From NCBI GenBank assembly GCA_016125095.1, contig WGMK01000042.1, positions 1 through 36,308 on the forward strand: DNA of 36,308 nucleotides, in the 5' to 3' direction. Position numbers and translations under genes: made by a program. Below are positions 1-7,955 of this stretch, in pieces. Each line of letters opens with the position of its first letter. Within the stretch, counting starts at the first letter, position 1. Source of the stretch: Candidatus Hydrogenedens sp. (GTDB lineage: Bacteria; Hydrogenedentota; Hydrogenedentia; Hydrogenedentales; JAEUWI01). Below the pieces are notes generated by a model. It was not told the origin of the DNA and ran no database searches. It saw only the letters and a program-made list of their open reading frames with translations.

Positions 1-76
1 AGGCATCGCGGGGTCTCCTGCGTAAGTTGAAGTACTCAAGAAACCTCATCTTACCGCAAGGCCCCGCGGTGTCCTC
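1..76 (-). promoter_or_regulatory. Transposase leader fold-back hiding RBS and start codon
   Basis: Positions 1-26 and 51-75 form an imperfect inverted repeat. Its core is a perfect 7-bp CGCGGGG/CCCCGCG pairing, extended by TGCG/CGCA and TAAG/CTTA pairs, with a 24-nt loop. On the minus-strand transcript the 3' arm contains both the Shine-Dalgarno AGGAGA and the ATG. A long transcript entering from outside would fold and mask initiation, while a transcript starting inside the loop would not. This is a known protection strategy of insertion sequences; its operation here is inferred. Confidence 0.5.
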
Positions 77-139
77 TACACCATCAAGACCTGAACCGAA
101 GCACAGGACCGCCTGTTGCACTTAGTGTTTGAATCTGCC
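1..139 (-). mobile_element. IS30-family-like insertion sequence, left end (cut by window edge)
   Basis: Positions 114-139, read on the minus strand, give a terminal sequence with the IS30-family pattern: a TTCAAAC-type block, then AAGTGCAACA. It resembles the remembered ends of IS30 and ISAba125. Leftward of it on the minus strand is a leader, then a Shine-Dalgarno AGGAGA (19-14), a 7-nt gap and ATG CCT at 6-1, so a transposase gene would run out of the window. Coding similarity of the neighbouring kinase to GAF domains begins right at the outer edge (about 140), which fits an insertion. Only the end is present, so the family call rests on the terminal repeat and layout. Integron attC was considered and fits less well. 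Confidence 0.65.
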
Positions 140-1435
140 ATATGCCACGAGCATGTCGGTCCTGAACGCGAATGGCACGAGGACGAAAAGGCCTTCGCGA
201 TGGCCATGGCCAACCTGGTTTCGCTCGCTTTGGAGCGCGCCGCCCGCCGCAAGGCGGAGCAGGAACGCGAATCGCTGGCGTCTCAGCTCTTGCAATCGCA
301 GAAACTGGAGGCCATCGGCCGCCTTGCAGGCGGCGTCGCGCACGACTTCAACAACATGTTGACAGTCATTCTCGGCAACGCGGAGTATGTGTTGGGCACG
401 TTCGACGCGGACGACGATCGGCACGAAAGCATGGTGCAGCTGATGCGCGCGGGCCAGCGCTCGGCCGACCTGACGCGCCAATTGCTGGCGTTTGCGCGCC
501 GGCAAGCCGTAGAGCCGCGCGTGCTGGATATCAACGACAGTATCAGCCATACCTTGAAAATGCTGGGAAGGCTCTTGGGCGAGGACATCCGCCTGGTCTG
601 GAAGCCGGGTGCGGACGCCGGTAAGGTATTGATCGATCCTGCTCAAATCGACCAAATGCTCGCAAACCTGACCATCAATGCGCGGGACGCCATTCGGGGC
701 ATCGGCACCATCGTGCTCGAAACGGGCTCGGCGACGCTGGATAAGGATAGCCTGCCGAACGAAGACGACCTCGTCGCCGGGTGCTACACCGTCATTTCAG
801 TATCCGACACCGGCTGCGGCATGGACGCGGCAACACAGCAGCGCATCTTCGAACCCTTCTTCACCACCAAGGCGCAAGGAGAAGGTACGGGTTTGGGTCT
901 CGCGACCGTCTATGGTATTGTTTCACAAAACAATGGCTATATAAAAGTATATAGCGAGCCTGGCCATGGTGCCATTTTCAAGATTTATCTACCAACGCAG
1001 GCGGATGGAACCCCCCAAGCCAGCGCACCATCGGGAGAGAGCACGACATTGAGAGGTTCTGAAACCGTATTGCTGGTCGAGGACGAGCGGTCGCTCATGG
1101 AACTCGCGCAGCGCATGCTTGAGAGACTCGGCTACACGGTGCTTCCTGCCTCATCGGCCGACGAGGCGCTTGTATTGGCCACGAGCTACGATGGGCGGAT
1201 CGACCTTCTGCTGACCGACGTAATCATGCCGGAGATGAACGGCCGCGATGTCTGGATTAAGGTGGCGGAAAAGCGCCCCGGCATACGATGCCTGTTCATG
1301 TCGGGCTACACCGCCGAGGTCATTGCCCACCAGGGCGTGCTGGAAGAGGGCGTGCATTTCCTGCAGAAGCCGTTCACGCTTAAGGGCCTCGCTGCAAAGG
1401 TGAGGGAGGCCCTGGGCGACAGCGAAACCGCCTGA
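116..1435 (+). CDS. Hybrid sensor histidine kinase/response regulator, 5' truncated
   Basis: The protein begins inside a GAF domain (about residues 8-42, with ICHEHVGPEREW and LVSLALE). A short coiled linker follows, then a HisKA dimerisation helix with phospho-acceptor H76 in GGVAHDFNN. The HATPase domain has N188 in its N box, G1 DTGCGM at 231-236, an EPFFTTK F box and a GEGTGLGL G2 box. A REC domain at about 315-435 has acidic residues at 322-324, phospho-Asp D368 and conserved K418. An in-frame stop at 92-94 and an IS30-like terminus ending near 139 show that the sensory N-terminus is missing. The TTG at 116 lies within the terminal repeat, so true translation may begin elsewhere, for example at ATG 200. 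The catalytic core is intact; input sensing is lost. It converges with the next gene, 4 bp away. Confidence 0.85.
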   Translation: MHLVFESAICHEHVGPEREWHEDEKAFAMAMANLVSLALERAARRKAEQERESLASQLLQSQKLEAIGRLAGGVAHDFNNMLTVILGNAEYVLGTFDADDDRHESMVQLMRAGQRSADLTRQLLAFARRQAVEPRVLDINDSISHTLKMLGRLLGEDIRLVWKPGADAGKVLIDPAQIDQMLANLTINARDAIRGIGTIVLETGSATLDKDSLPNEDDLVAGCYTVISVSDTGCGMDAATQQRIFEPFFTTKAQGEGTGLGLATVYGIVSQNNGYIKVYSEPGHGAIFKIYLPTQADGTPQASAPSGESTTLRGSETVLLVEDERSLMELAQRMLERLGYTVLPASSADEALVLATSYDGRIDLLLTDVIMPEMNGRDVWIKVAEKRPGIRCLFMSGYTAEVIAHQGVLEEGVHFLQKPFTLKGLAAKVREALGDSETA

Positions 1436-1439
1436 GCCG

Positions 1440-1970
1440 TCAGACCTTCTTTTCCTCGACCGGCGACAGCGACGCCAGGGATTCCTCCGGATTCCACTTG
1501 GGCTCGTAGGCATCCATGATTTTGGCGATCTGCTTGCTGAGCTTGTCGTCGCCAAGCACCTGATTCAGCAGCCAGAGCAGGCGCTTTCCCGTGTCCCGGC
1601 TCATCAGATGCTCCATTTTGCAGGCATCGCCACGGGCCGTTTCATCCTCGACACCGAGCATATCGGTGAAGAAATGCGACAGGATGACGAAGTTATGCTC
1701 CACGGAACGGGCGATCTTCTGGCCTTCCTCGGTAAGCAGCAAGAACCGGTTCGGGTCCTCAGCCACCCAGCCGCGCTTCTTAAGCTGCGAAAGCGCCATC
1801 GAGGCGGCGCCGCGCGAAACCTCAAGCATTTCAGCCACGTCGGTCGAGCGCGCGTACCCCAAGTCGTTCCGAAGGCTGTCGATAGCCATCAGGTAGTGCG
1901 CCATCGAGTGCGAAAGCGGATTGTTCTCAAATTCACGCCAATGGCTGGCGTCGTTGACTTCGACAGTCAC
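1440..1970 (-). CDS. DtxR/MntR-family metal-dependent transcriptional regulator
   Basis: This 176-residue protein has an N-terminal winged helix (about 20-85; MAHYLMAIDSL, then VAEMLEVSRGAASMALSQL as the recognition region, then LTEEG). The dimerisation/metal domain contains H92 and the motif DACKMEHLMS with C117, E120 and H121. In this family a Cys at the first of these positions is typical of iron sensors (DtxR/IdeR), while MntR has Glu, so iron is the likelier co-repressor; that is inference. No SH3-like third domain is present. The GTG start is supported by GGAGG with a 7-nt gap. It lies 110 bp downstream of the copper/heme fusion gene on the same strand and may be co-transcribed with it. 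Confidence 0.85.
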   Translation of the reverse strand: MTVEVNDASHWREFENNPLSHSMAHYLMAIDSLRNDLGYARSTDVAEMLEVSRGAASMALSQLKKRGWVAEDPNRFLLLTEEGQKIARSVEHNFVILSHFFTDMLGVEDETARGDACKMEHLMSRDTGKRLLWLLNQVLGDDKLSKQIAKIMDAYEPKWNPEESLASLSPVEEKKV

Positions 1971-2080
1971 TGGTCATCCTCCGTGTGCAAGGGTTTAGCG
2001 AGCGGAATTGTAGCACCTCGGCTCCCCCCGTCCAAGTGCGCGGTCCTTCCGCTTGCCGGCCTCTGGCTTCTGGAGTCGGA

Positions 2081-3859
2081 CTAGTTCGCCGATGCCACCT
2101 CGTCGAGCGCGTAACCCGTATTCGGATCGACCTTCAGGTTCAGGTTCTCGTCGTTCTTCACGTAGAAGATGAAACCCTGGCTCATTTCGTCCACGGTTTG
2201 CGGTCCGTAGCGCACTTCCTTCGTCGGATCCGGGTTGTAGGGATTGAAGGGACTGTTGTCGAAATGCGCCACGCATTCCACTTCCGTGCCCTTCGGCAGG
2301 AGCTTGTCGCCAGGATTTACGTAGTAGGTCAACTGCCAGTCGAAGTTGTAGTTCGGCAGCGACAAGAGCGTCTCGCGGGTGCCGTCGGGGTAATTGGCGT
2401 AGAAGGCCATGTCGCGCCCGCGCACGTGCATGTGCGAGAAGAGCGCCAGCAGCGTGACGTCGTCCTGGATGGTGGCCGTTTCGACGGTTTCGTGGGCGCG
2501 CTCGAAGGGCGGAATCTTGAGCGGGCGCGCGTCGAGGATGTTGTAGTACGTGCGCTGCTTCACCGGGTTCTTGGAGAAGCGGAGCCCAACCATGGGCGTG
2601 TCGAGTTCAACTTTGCCGGTGGTGACGTAGTGAATCTGCAAGCCCATCATGCTGCCCTTGGGAATCACAATGGCAACGCCCGGGGCCACCTCGGTTGGCA
2701 TGCCGCCGGGCACCGTGCCGGTGATGAAGTTCTGGCTCTTGGTGAACTCGAAGGAGTTGCTCGCGTAGAACAGGTTCGCGTGGTGTATCACCTTCGGATT
2801 GGTGGACTTGATCTCGATGCCCTCAACGTAGGTATCGTGTTCAAACTCGTAGGGTAGCAGCACATAGCGGTAGGGAATGAAACCCGTCTTGGGCAGCGCG
2901 CTGGGCATGGCGGCCTTGACGATCACGTCGGGGTTAATCGACCACTCGTCGGCGGCGGGGAATTCCGGAAGCGGCGGTAGTTTGGACGGATCGCCCTCGG
3001 GCGCCCCCCCGGCTACCCATTGCTCGATGAGCAGCTTGTCGGAATCCGGCATGCTGCGGTCGTCGGTGAACGTCCCGTATTCCGGATGCGCGTACCACGG
3101 GGGCATCCGCTCGTCGCGCACGACCTCGGCGATCATGTCAGCCCGGCGGGAGGCCTTGGCGTAGTTGTCCAGCGAGAACGGCGCATTGCCGTTCTGGCTG
3201 TGGCACTGCAGGCAGTGCTGGTTCAGGATCGGCGCGATGTCCTCCGAGAAGGTCACGGGCTCGGCCGGTTCGGGCAGCGCGGGATAGGTAATCAGGCAGC
3301 CTTCCGCCACGGTGGTGGGGGTCTCCACCGCCTCGCCCGCGAGCAACTGGTCCAGCGTTACTTTGAGGTCTTGGCGCGTGGGCTCGGGCCGCACTCCGCC
3401 AAGGCGGAACTGGTCGTCCACACGGCCGCGGTATCGCAGCACCATGTCGCCGTCCAGCACGGCCACCTCCGGCGTCCGGGTGATGCCGAGGGCCTTGGCG
3501 CAGGCCCCCGTGTCGTCATTGACCATGGGGAAGAACACCTGGTACTCAAGGGCGAACTGGGCCACGTCGATGATGTTGTCGGCCGGGCTCACGTTGACCC
3601 CGACGAACTGGATGTCATTGTCGCGGTAGGTATTGTCGAGTTCGGCCATGGCCCCCATGTACCGCTGGGCGACCGGGCAGGTGTTCGAGAAGAAGTACAG
3701 CACGTAGAACTTCTTCGCCCCGAAATCCGCAATTGTACGCGGCAGATAGCGCATGTCCTTGAAGGTCGGGACTTCGACCTTGTCGCCGGGTTCCACACTC
3801 CAGGCGGAGCCGGACGCCGCCATACCTGCCAGCAATGCTAACCATACCCATCGCGCCAC
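2081..3859 (-). CDS. Secreted redoxin - cytochrome c - copper type II monooxygenase-like fusion
   Basis: This 592-residue exported protein has three modules. After a signal peptide (1 to about 20) comes a thioredoxin-fold/AhpC-TSA-type domain (about 30-180) with a single Cys, C61, in SNTCPVAQRY. Next is a c-type heme site CLQCH at 216-220 with possible axial Met at 252 (RMPPW). The C-terminal half (about 310-580) resembles peptidylglycine/dopamine monooxygenases. Their six copper ligands have matches here: H359, H360 and H410 for one site, H476, H478 and M559 for the other. The GTG at 3859 is preferred over the upstream GTG at 3874 because GGAGGG lies 7 nt before it. The substrate is unknown; similar fusions are known from Planctomycetes-like genomes. 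It probably acts outside the cytoplasmic membrane. Confidence 0.82.
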   Translation of the reverse strand: MARWVWLALLAGMAASGSAWSVEPGDKVEVPTFKDMRYLPRTIADFGAKKFYVLYFFSNTCPVAQRYMGAMAELDNTYRDNDIQFVGVNVSPADNIIDVAQFALEYQVFFPMVNDDTGACAKALGITRTPEVAVLDGDMVLRYRGRVDDQFRLGGVRPEPTRQDLKVTLDQLLAGEAVETPTTVAEGCLITYPALPEPAEPVTFSEDIAPILNQHCLQCHSQNGNAPFSLDNYAKASRRADMIAEVVRDERMPPWYAHPEYGTFTDDRSMPDSDKLLIEQWVAGGAPEGDPSKLPPLPEFPAADEWSINPDVIVKAAMPSALPKTGFIPYRYVLLPYEFEHDTYVEGIEIKSTNPKVIHHANLFYASNSFEFTKSQNFITGTVPGGMPTEVAPGVAIVIPKGSMMGLQIHYVTTGKVELDTPMVGLRFSKNPVKQRTYYNILDARPLKIPPFERAHETVETATIQDDVTLLALFSHMHVRGRDMAFYANYPDGTRETLLSLPNYNFDWQLTYYVNPGDKLLPKGTEVECVAHFDNSPFNPYNPDPTKEVRYGPQTVDEMSQGFIFYVKNDENLNLKVDPNTGYALDEVASAN

Positions 3860-3888
3860 GTCTGTACCCTCCACAAGTGTTTTCGCGC

Positions 3889-3932
3889 ACGTACGCTAAC
3901 ACGAATCACTAGGCCTGTCAATAACGTACGCT
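3889..3932 (-). promoter_or_regulatory. Promoter with two direct repeats upstream of the copper/heme fusion gene
   Basis: On the minus strand TTGACA (3921-3916) is followed after 17 nt by TAGCGT (3898-3893). This gives a sigma-70-like promoter with a leader of about 27 nt before the GTG at 3859. The 9-mer ACGTACGCT (plus strand) occurs twice, at 3889-3897 over the -10 box and at 3924-3932 just upstream of the -35 box. Its placement suggests an operator pair, but no regulator can be named. Confidence 0.5.
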
Positions 3933-3987
3933 GTTCTTTATTCAGGGTTTTAGACTCGCCTCGGGGGGTATTGGGTTTCACGCGTAA

Positions 3988-5055
3988 TCAGCCTGCTGGC
4001 TTGGAGCGCCCCGAGCGCCGGAACGGCCCGAAGGTCTCGAGATAGTACGAGAATGCGAGGTCATCGAGACTCGGATCGATGGCCACGTGCAGGCGCAGGT
4101 GCATGGCGCCCGTGCACAGGGCGTCCGGCTGCTCCAGCCATTGCCCGTCTTTGAAGAGGCGCACGCTATAGACCGGGAACGCCGCGTCGATGTCAGCGCG
4201 GCTGCGCAGGCGTTGTCCAGCGCGGATAAGCCGGACCGCCGACGGCAACCAGGGTTCGGGGCTGCCGCCGCGTGCGGGCGGACTCACGACCACGTCAACG
4301 AAATAGAATTGCCAGCCGCGGACCTTGACCCGCGCCTCGACCGCTTTCCAATCCTGGAATGCATTGCCCCCGCCGGGCTCGCGCCGCAGGGTATCCGAGG
4401 GGGGAGGCGCCGGCATGACGCCTTTGACCTGGGCCGACGCGCCGGCGAGCGCGCGCCCTTTGGCTTGCAGGGGGGCGACTTCGAGCCGGCTGTGCACCAG
4501 CGCGGGCACGAGCAGCAGGGCGAGGTAGCCGCCGGTCGCCACGACGATGATGGCCCCGGTAGCGCCGCCAAGATAGCCAAGAAGGGTCAGGAGCGCTGCC
4601 GCGGCACACACCATCGTGGTCAATACTGAGGCCACCAAGGGGAATTCATGGGGCTCTTCCCCCTCTTCCTCGGCTGCGGGCGCACGCAACACGCTGTCGA
4701 GCGCGCTGTTGTGCGAGCCTCCGGACGAATTGAAGGAATTGAACGAGTCGCCGTTTTCGGAAAGCAGGAGCACAGGTGTCGGATTGGCAGGCTCAGCGCG
4801 CTTGCGGCGTACACGATCGGCAGCGCGGCGCGCCTTGTCATAAAAATGCTGGTCGGCGAGTCGTTCGAAAACCTTGATGGCCTCGTCGTATTCCTCGAGC
4901 CGCTCGAGGCAGAGGGCGATGGGAAAGAGAATACGCGGCTGGCCCGGAAAAGCATCATCGACTTCGCGCAGCAATCGCAGCGCGGCGAAGTTTTCTCCGG
5001 CGCGGAACAAGTCGTCCGCCTGCCGGAACCGTTTTTCTGCGTCCTTGCGTCGCAA
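3988..5055 (-). CDS. Hypothetical two-TM membrane protein with TPR-like N-terminus
   Basis: This 355-residue protein is of no recognised family. Residues 5-75 form helical, TPR-like pairs (FRAGENFAALRLLREVDD and LERLEEYDEAIKVFERLAD). A low-complexity Ser/Asn and Glu-rich linker follows. Two hydrophobic segments lie at about 138-161 and 165-187, and a soluble C-terminal region of about 165 residues follows. The TTG at 5055 is chosen because GAGGAG lies 5 nt upstream. An ATG at 5103 lacks a good ribosome site, and the longer open frame only reads antisense through the neighbouring tRNA. It is divergent from the tRNA, so the 165-bp gap should hold its promoter. The function is unknown; TPR plus membrane anchoring suggests protein-protein interaction. 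Confidence 0.7.
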   Translation of the reverse strand: MRRKDAEKRFRQADDLFRAGENFAALRLLREVDDAFPGQPRILFPIALCLERLEEYDEAIKVFERLADQHFYDKARRAADRVRRKRAEPANPTPVLLLSENGDSFNSFNSSGGSHNSALDSVLRAPAAEEEGEEPHEFPLVASVLTTMVCAAAALLTLLGYLGGATGAIIVVATGGYLALLLVPALVHSRLEVAPLQAKGRALAGASAQVKGVMPAPPPSDTLRREPGGGNAFQDWKAVEARVKVRGWQFYFVDVVVSPPARGGSPEPWLPSAVRLIRAGQRLRSRADIDAAFPVYSVRLFKDGQWLEQPDALCTGAMHLRLHVAIDPSLDDLAFSYYLETFGPFRRSGRSKPAG

Positions 5056-5174
5056 CGCTACTCCTCGGCAGTGTGCTAGGTCCGGCCGCTTTGTAGCAGA
5101 CATGGCCGTCCGGATTCCAGACGACGGCCAAGCTGCGACCGGTAAACGCGGAAAATCGGCGGGGCGTTGGGAAG

Positions 5175-5202
5175 TTGACACGCCCCCTCTCCACTTGATA
5201 AG
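5175..5202 (+). promoter_or_regulatory. Promoter of tRNA-Asp
   Basis: A perfect TTGACA at 5175-5180 is followed after 16 nt by GATAAG at 5197-5202 (4 of 6 matches to TATAAT). The predicted start, about 5209, lies some 12 nt before the mature tRNA 5' end. Confidence 0.65.
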
Positions 5203-5220
5203 CTTTCGGTCCATTCGAGC

Positions 5221-5297
5221 GGAGGCGTAGTTCAGTCGGTTAGAACGCCGGCCTGTCACGCCGGAGGTCGCGAGTTCAAGTCTCGTCGTCTCCGCCA
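5221..5297 (+). tRNA. tRNA-Asp (anticodon GTC)
   Basis: The cloverleaf is complete. Acceptor stem GGAGGCG pairs with CGTCTCC through one G-T pair, the discriminator base is G, and CCA is encoded at 5295-5297. The anticodon stem CCGG(C)/(G)CCGG carries the loop CTGTCAC with anticodon GTC at 5255-5257. The T-loop is TTCAAGT. G73 and GTC are both Asp identity elements. It has its own promoter and terminator. Confidence 0.97.
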
Positions 5298-5307
5298 TTT
5301 ACGAATC

Positions 5308-5346
5308 AACCGGTCAGGGCCAGCACGCCCTGACCGGTTTTTCGTT
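5308..5346 (+). terminator. Rho-independent terminator of tRNA-Asp
   Basis: AACCGGTCAGGGC (5308-5320) pairs perfectly with GCCCTGACCGGTT (5327-5339) across the 6-nt loop CAGCAC. Five T residues and a further TTTT tract follow. Confidence 0.93.
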
Positions 5347-5434
5347 TTGCCTTGGGGGCGGCGTGGCCGCGTGCTGTAAATGGCGAGGGAGAATCCGCTA
5401 GCCTCCTCGTTAGAGAGCAGAGGGGGGAACGGCC

Positions 5435-6826
5435 ATGGCGGGGAGAACTTGGATCCGCATTGGGGGTATCGCGGCGGGCGCGCTCGGCGCCACGACTGCC
5501 GCCGTGTTCTATCTCGCGGGGCTGCCCGCATTGCACGTGGCGACCAGCTATACCGCGAAGGTAAACGGGAGCGCACTGTTCGTGGGCCGGCGATCACCCG
5601 ATACGGTGTTCGGCCAGGAAACCGGCTTCCTCAACTTCGTGCACACAGATATTCAGAACGACGGCGTGGTGACCAGCGTCTTCGGACTTGCCCGGGAGCA
5701 TGCCGTGTTCCGTCCGGGCATCGGCGTGACGCTGGATCATGGCAGGGTCGAACTCCCCCACACTGCGCCAGTCGAGCCAGTGTTTCCGGCTGGATGGGGC
5801 GCGCGGCCGTGGCCGCTGGGCGCCGCCACAGAACCGCTGCCGGAGGATTGGGGCATCGATGCAGCGGCCTTGACGGCGGCAATCGATTACGCCTTTTCGG
5901 AGCCGGGGCCGGAGCCGTGGCGTACCCGGGCCGTGGTGGTGGTGCAGCACGGACGGCTATTGGCAGAACGCTATGCGGACGGCTTCTCGGTCGAGACGCG
6001 GCTGGCGGGCTGGTCCATGACCAAGAGCATCATCAATGCCCTGACCGGCATTCTGGTGCGGCAGGGCCAGTTGGACATCCATGCGCCCGCGCCCGTACCC
6101 GAATGGGCGGACGCCGCGGACCTGCGCCATGCGATCACGACGGATCAACTCTTGCGCATGAGCAGCGGCCTGGCCTTCGCCGAAGAATACTTCAATCCTT
6201 TTTCTGACGCCACGCAGATGTTGTTTATCCAGCCGGACGCCGCAGCCGTGGCCGCTGCGCAGCCGCTGGCCCACGAGCCCGATAAGGTGTGGTCGTATTC
6301 CAGCGGCACCACGAATATCCTCTCGCGCATCGTGCGGCAGACCGTGGGCGACGCGGATTACTGGGATTTCCCGCGCAGGGAGTTGTTCGAGAAGATCGGA
6401 ATGTACTCCGCGCTGATCGAGCCCGACCCGAGCGGCACGCTGGTGGGGTCCTCGTTCGGCTGGGCCACGGCGCGCGACTGGGCGCGCTTCGGTCAGCTGT
6501 TCCTGCAGGACGGCGTCTGGGAAGGCGAGCGGATCCTGCCCGAGGCATGGGTGGCGTATTCGACCACCCCGACACCGCCGGCACCAAAGGGCGGCTATGG
6601 CGCGCAATGGTGGCTGAATGCCGGAACGCCGGAGCACCCAGAGGATCGGCCAATGCCGACGCTGCCGCCGGATCTGTATTTCGCCAGCGGCTTCGAGGGA
6701 CAGCGGGTTTATGTGGCGCCGTCGCACGACGCGGTTATCGTCCGCCTCGGACTGACGCAGGGCGAGGAACTCTTTGACTTCGAGGGTTTCGCGCGACGGG
6801 TATTGTCGTCCTTGGCCGAGGTGTGA
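5435..6826 (+). CDS. Membrane-anchored serine hydrolase, beta-lactamase class C fold
   Basis: This 463-residue protein starts with a hydrophobic N-terminal anchor (about 8-30). A roughly 110-residue lead-in follows, then a class C beta-lactamase/DD-peptidase-like domain. The SxxK motif is S194-M-T-K197 (nucleophile and general base). The second catalytic motif is Y288-S-S in WSYSSGTTNIL. The C-terminal region has WWLN and a SGFEGQRVYVAPS segment typical of 6-aminohexanoate-dimer hydrolase/EstB-like members. Such proteins cleave small amides or esters or edit peptidoglycan; the substrate cannot be read from sequence. An AGAGGGGGG stretch precedes the ATG. It stands alone on the + strand and converges with the epimerase gene one base away. 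Confidence 0.85.
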   Translation: MAGRTWIRIGGIAAGALGATTAAVFYLAGLPALHVATSYTAKVNGSALFVGRRSPDTVFGQETGFLNFVHTDIQNDGVVTSVFGLAREHAVFRPGIGVTLDHGRVELPHTAPVEPVFPAGWGARPWPLGAATEPLPEDWGIDAAALTAAIDYAFSEPGPEPWRTRAVVVVQHGRLLAERYADGFSVETRLAGWSMTKSIINALTGILVRQGQLDIHAPAPVPEWADAADLRHAITTDQLLRMSSGLAFAEEYFNPFSDATQMLFIQPDAAAVAAAQPLAHEPDKVWSYSSGTTNILSRIVRQTVGDADYWDFPRRELFEKIGMYSALIEPDPSGTLVGSSFGWATARDWARFGQLFLQDGVWEGERILPEAWVAYSTTPTPPAPKGGYGAQWWLNAGTPEHPEDRPMPTLPPDLYFASGFEGQRVYVAPSHDAVIVRLGLTQGEELFDFEGFARRVLSSLAEV

Positions 6827-6827
6827 T

Positions 6828-7796
6828 TCAGGGCAATTCCGCCAGCCCCGCCTCGACCGACATCTTCCCTTGATAGCCGAGTTCGCGGCGCGCTTTGGAG
6901 TCGTCGCAGATGAGTTCCTGCGCGAGGACATGGATGGCGGTACGCGGCAATGGCGGCTGCGAAGTCAGGCCGAGCAGGGTCCAGAGCGGCTCCGTGGTGT
7001 TGGCAATCAGCGCGGCGAGCCAAAGCGGCATGCTGCGGTTGCCCGGCTTGACGCCGATGGCGGCCAGCTGCGCGGTGATGAAGCCCTTGAAGATGACCGG
7101 CGGACCGTCAGTGACAAAATAAATCTCTCCCCCGCGCCCTTTCTCGGCCGCGAGCAAAAGGCCCTCGACCACGTTGGCGACATGGGTCGTGGTGTGCAGA
7201 TAGTTTCCACCGCCGAACCAGTACCACTGGCCCGATTTCACGGCGGTGGCGATTTGCGGCAGCACGGAGGTATCGCCCTTGCCCCAGATGAGCGGCGGCC
7301 GCACCGCGACGGTGGTCAGGTCCGGGCCGTTCGCGGCGATAACGCGCTGCTCGGCGAGTCCCTTGGTGAGCGGATACAGCCCGGCGGGGTGCTCGGGATA
7401 GGGCCAGGTCTCGTCGGCATGGACAATAGGCGGCCCGCCTGCCAGCACGGCTTCCGTACTCACATGCACCAGCCTCGGCACACCTGCCTGCTTCGCGGCG
7501 TCGATGACGTTCTGTGTGCCCTGCACGTTGACCTCGTGGAAATCCTTGGCGGGCCCCCAGAGATTCACGTAGGCCGCCGCGTGAAACACGACGTCGCAGC
7601 CGCGCATGCCCGCGGCCATGAGCGCAGTATCCCCCAGTCCCGCGCGCACGGCTTCGTCTGCCCCGGCGTCGCGCACCGCCTGTGCAGCACTATCCGACCG
7701 CGCAAGCGCCGCAACCGCAACGCCCTGCCGCTTCAGTTCCGCAATGAGATTACGCCCGACGAAGCCCGACCCGCCGGTAACGAATGCCTTGTCCAT
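6828..7796 (-). CDS. NAD-dependent epimerase/dehydratase (extended SDR)
   Basis: This 322-residue Rossmann protein has an N-terminal TGGSGFVG dinucleotide motif (7-14) and active-site S113, Y141 and K145 (YPLTK). The pattern RPPLIWGKGD resembles 3-beta-hydroxysteroid dehydrogenase/isomerase-like and NAD(P)-sugar epimerase-like members. The substrate-binding C-terminal part contains HTTTHVANVVEG. ATG 7796 is selected because AGGAGG lies 8 nt upstream; the open frame further upstream only reads through an intergenic repeat. The substrate is unknown: a nucleotide sugar, sterol-like or flavonoid-like compound is possible. No metabolic partner is adjacent. Confidence 0.85.
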   Translation of the reverse strand: MDKAFVTGGSGFVGRNLIAELKRQGVAVAALARSDSAAQAVRDAGADEAVRAGLGDTALMAAGMRGCDVVFHAAAYVNLWGPAKDFHEVNVQGTQNVIDAAKQAGVPRLVHVSTEAVLAGGPPIVHADETWPYPEHPAGLYPLTKGLAEQRVIAANGPDLTTVAVRPPLIWGKGDTSVLPQIATAVKSGQWYWFGGGNYLHTTTHVANVVEGLLLAAEKGRGGEIYFVTDGPPVIFKGFITAQLAAIGVKPGNRSMPLWLAALIANTTEPLWTLLGLTSQPPLPRTAIHVLAQELICDDSKARRELGYQGKMSVEAGLAELP

Positions 7797-7835
7797 GGAT
7801 GACGCCTCCTGTGCCCCGGGGCAGTATAGCGGATT

Positions 7836-7955
7836 CACCACAGAGGCACAGAGAGCACGGAGAGAAGACCAAAACGACAAGAAAAACTGTACGGAAGCAC
7901 GGAGTAAAAGTTCGGCCTTTCGTATTTACTCTGTGTCCTCCGTGCCTCTGTGGTG
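7836..7955. repeat. Long imperfect palindrome of the CACCACAGAGGCAC type
   Basis: The left arm at 7836-7863 and right arm at 7928-7955 are inverted copies with about five mismatches. The arms start and end with CACCACAGAGGCAC and its complement GTGCCTCTGTGGTG. The 64-bp centre is AT-richer and unstructured. Palindromes built from this purine-rich motif occur as dispersed intergenic repeats in many environmental bacterial genomes. The right arm supplies the last codons and stop of the release-factor-like gene. Confidence 0.75.

Noticed and set aside
1..76. Integron attC site
   Set aside because: The fold is suggestive, but the core-site heptamers are absent and an IS30-like terminus plus transposase start explain the region better.
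5056..5298. N-terminal extension of the two-TM protein across the tRNA
   Set aside because: It is the antisense of tRNA-Asp, a well-known source of spurious peptides; a good ribosome site marks the TTG at 5055.
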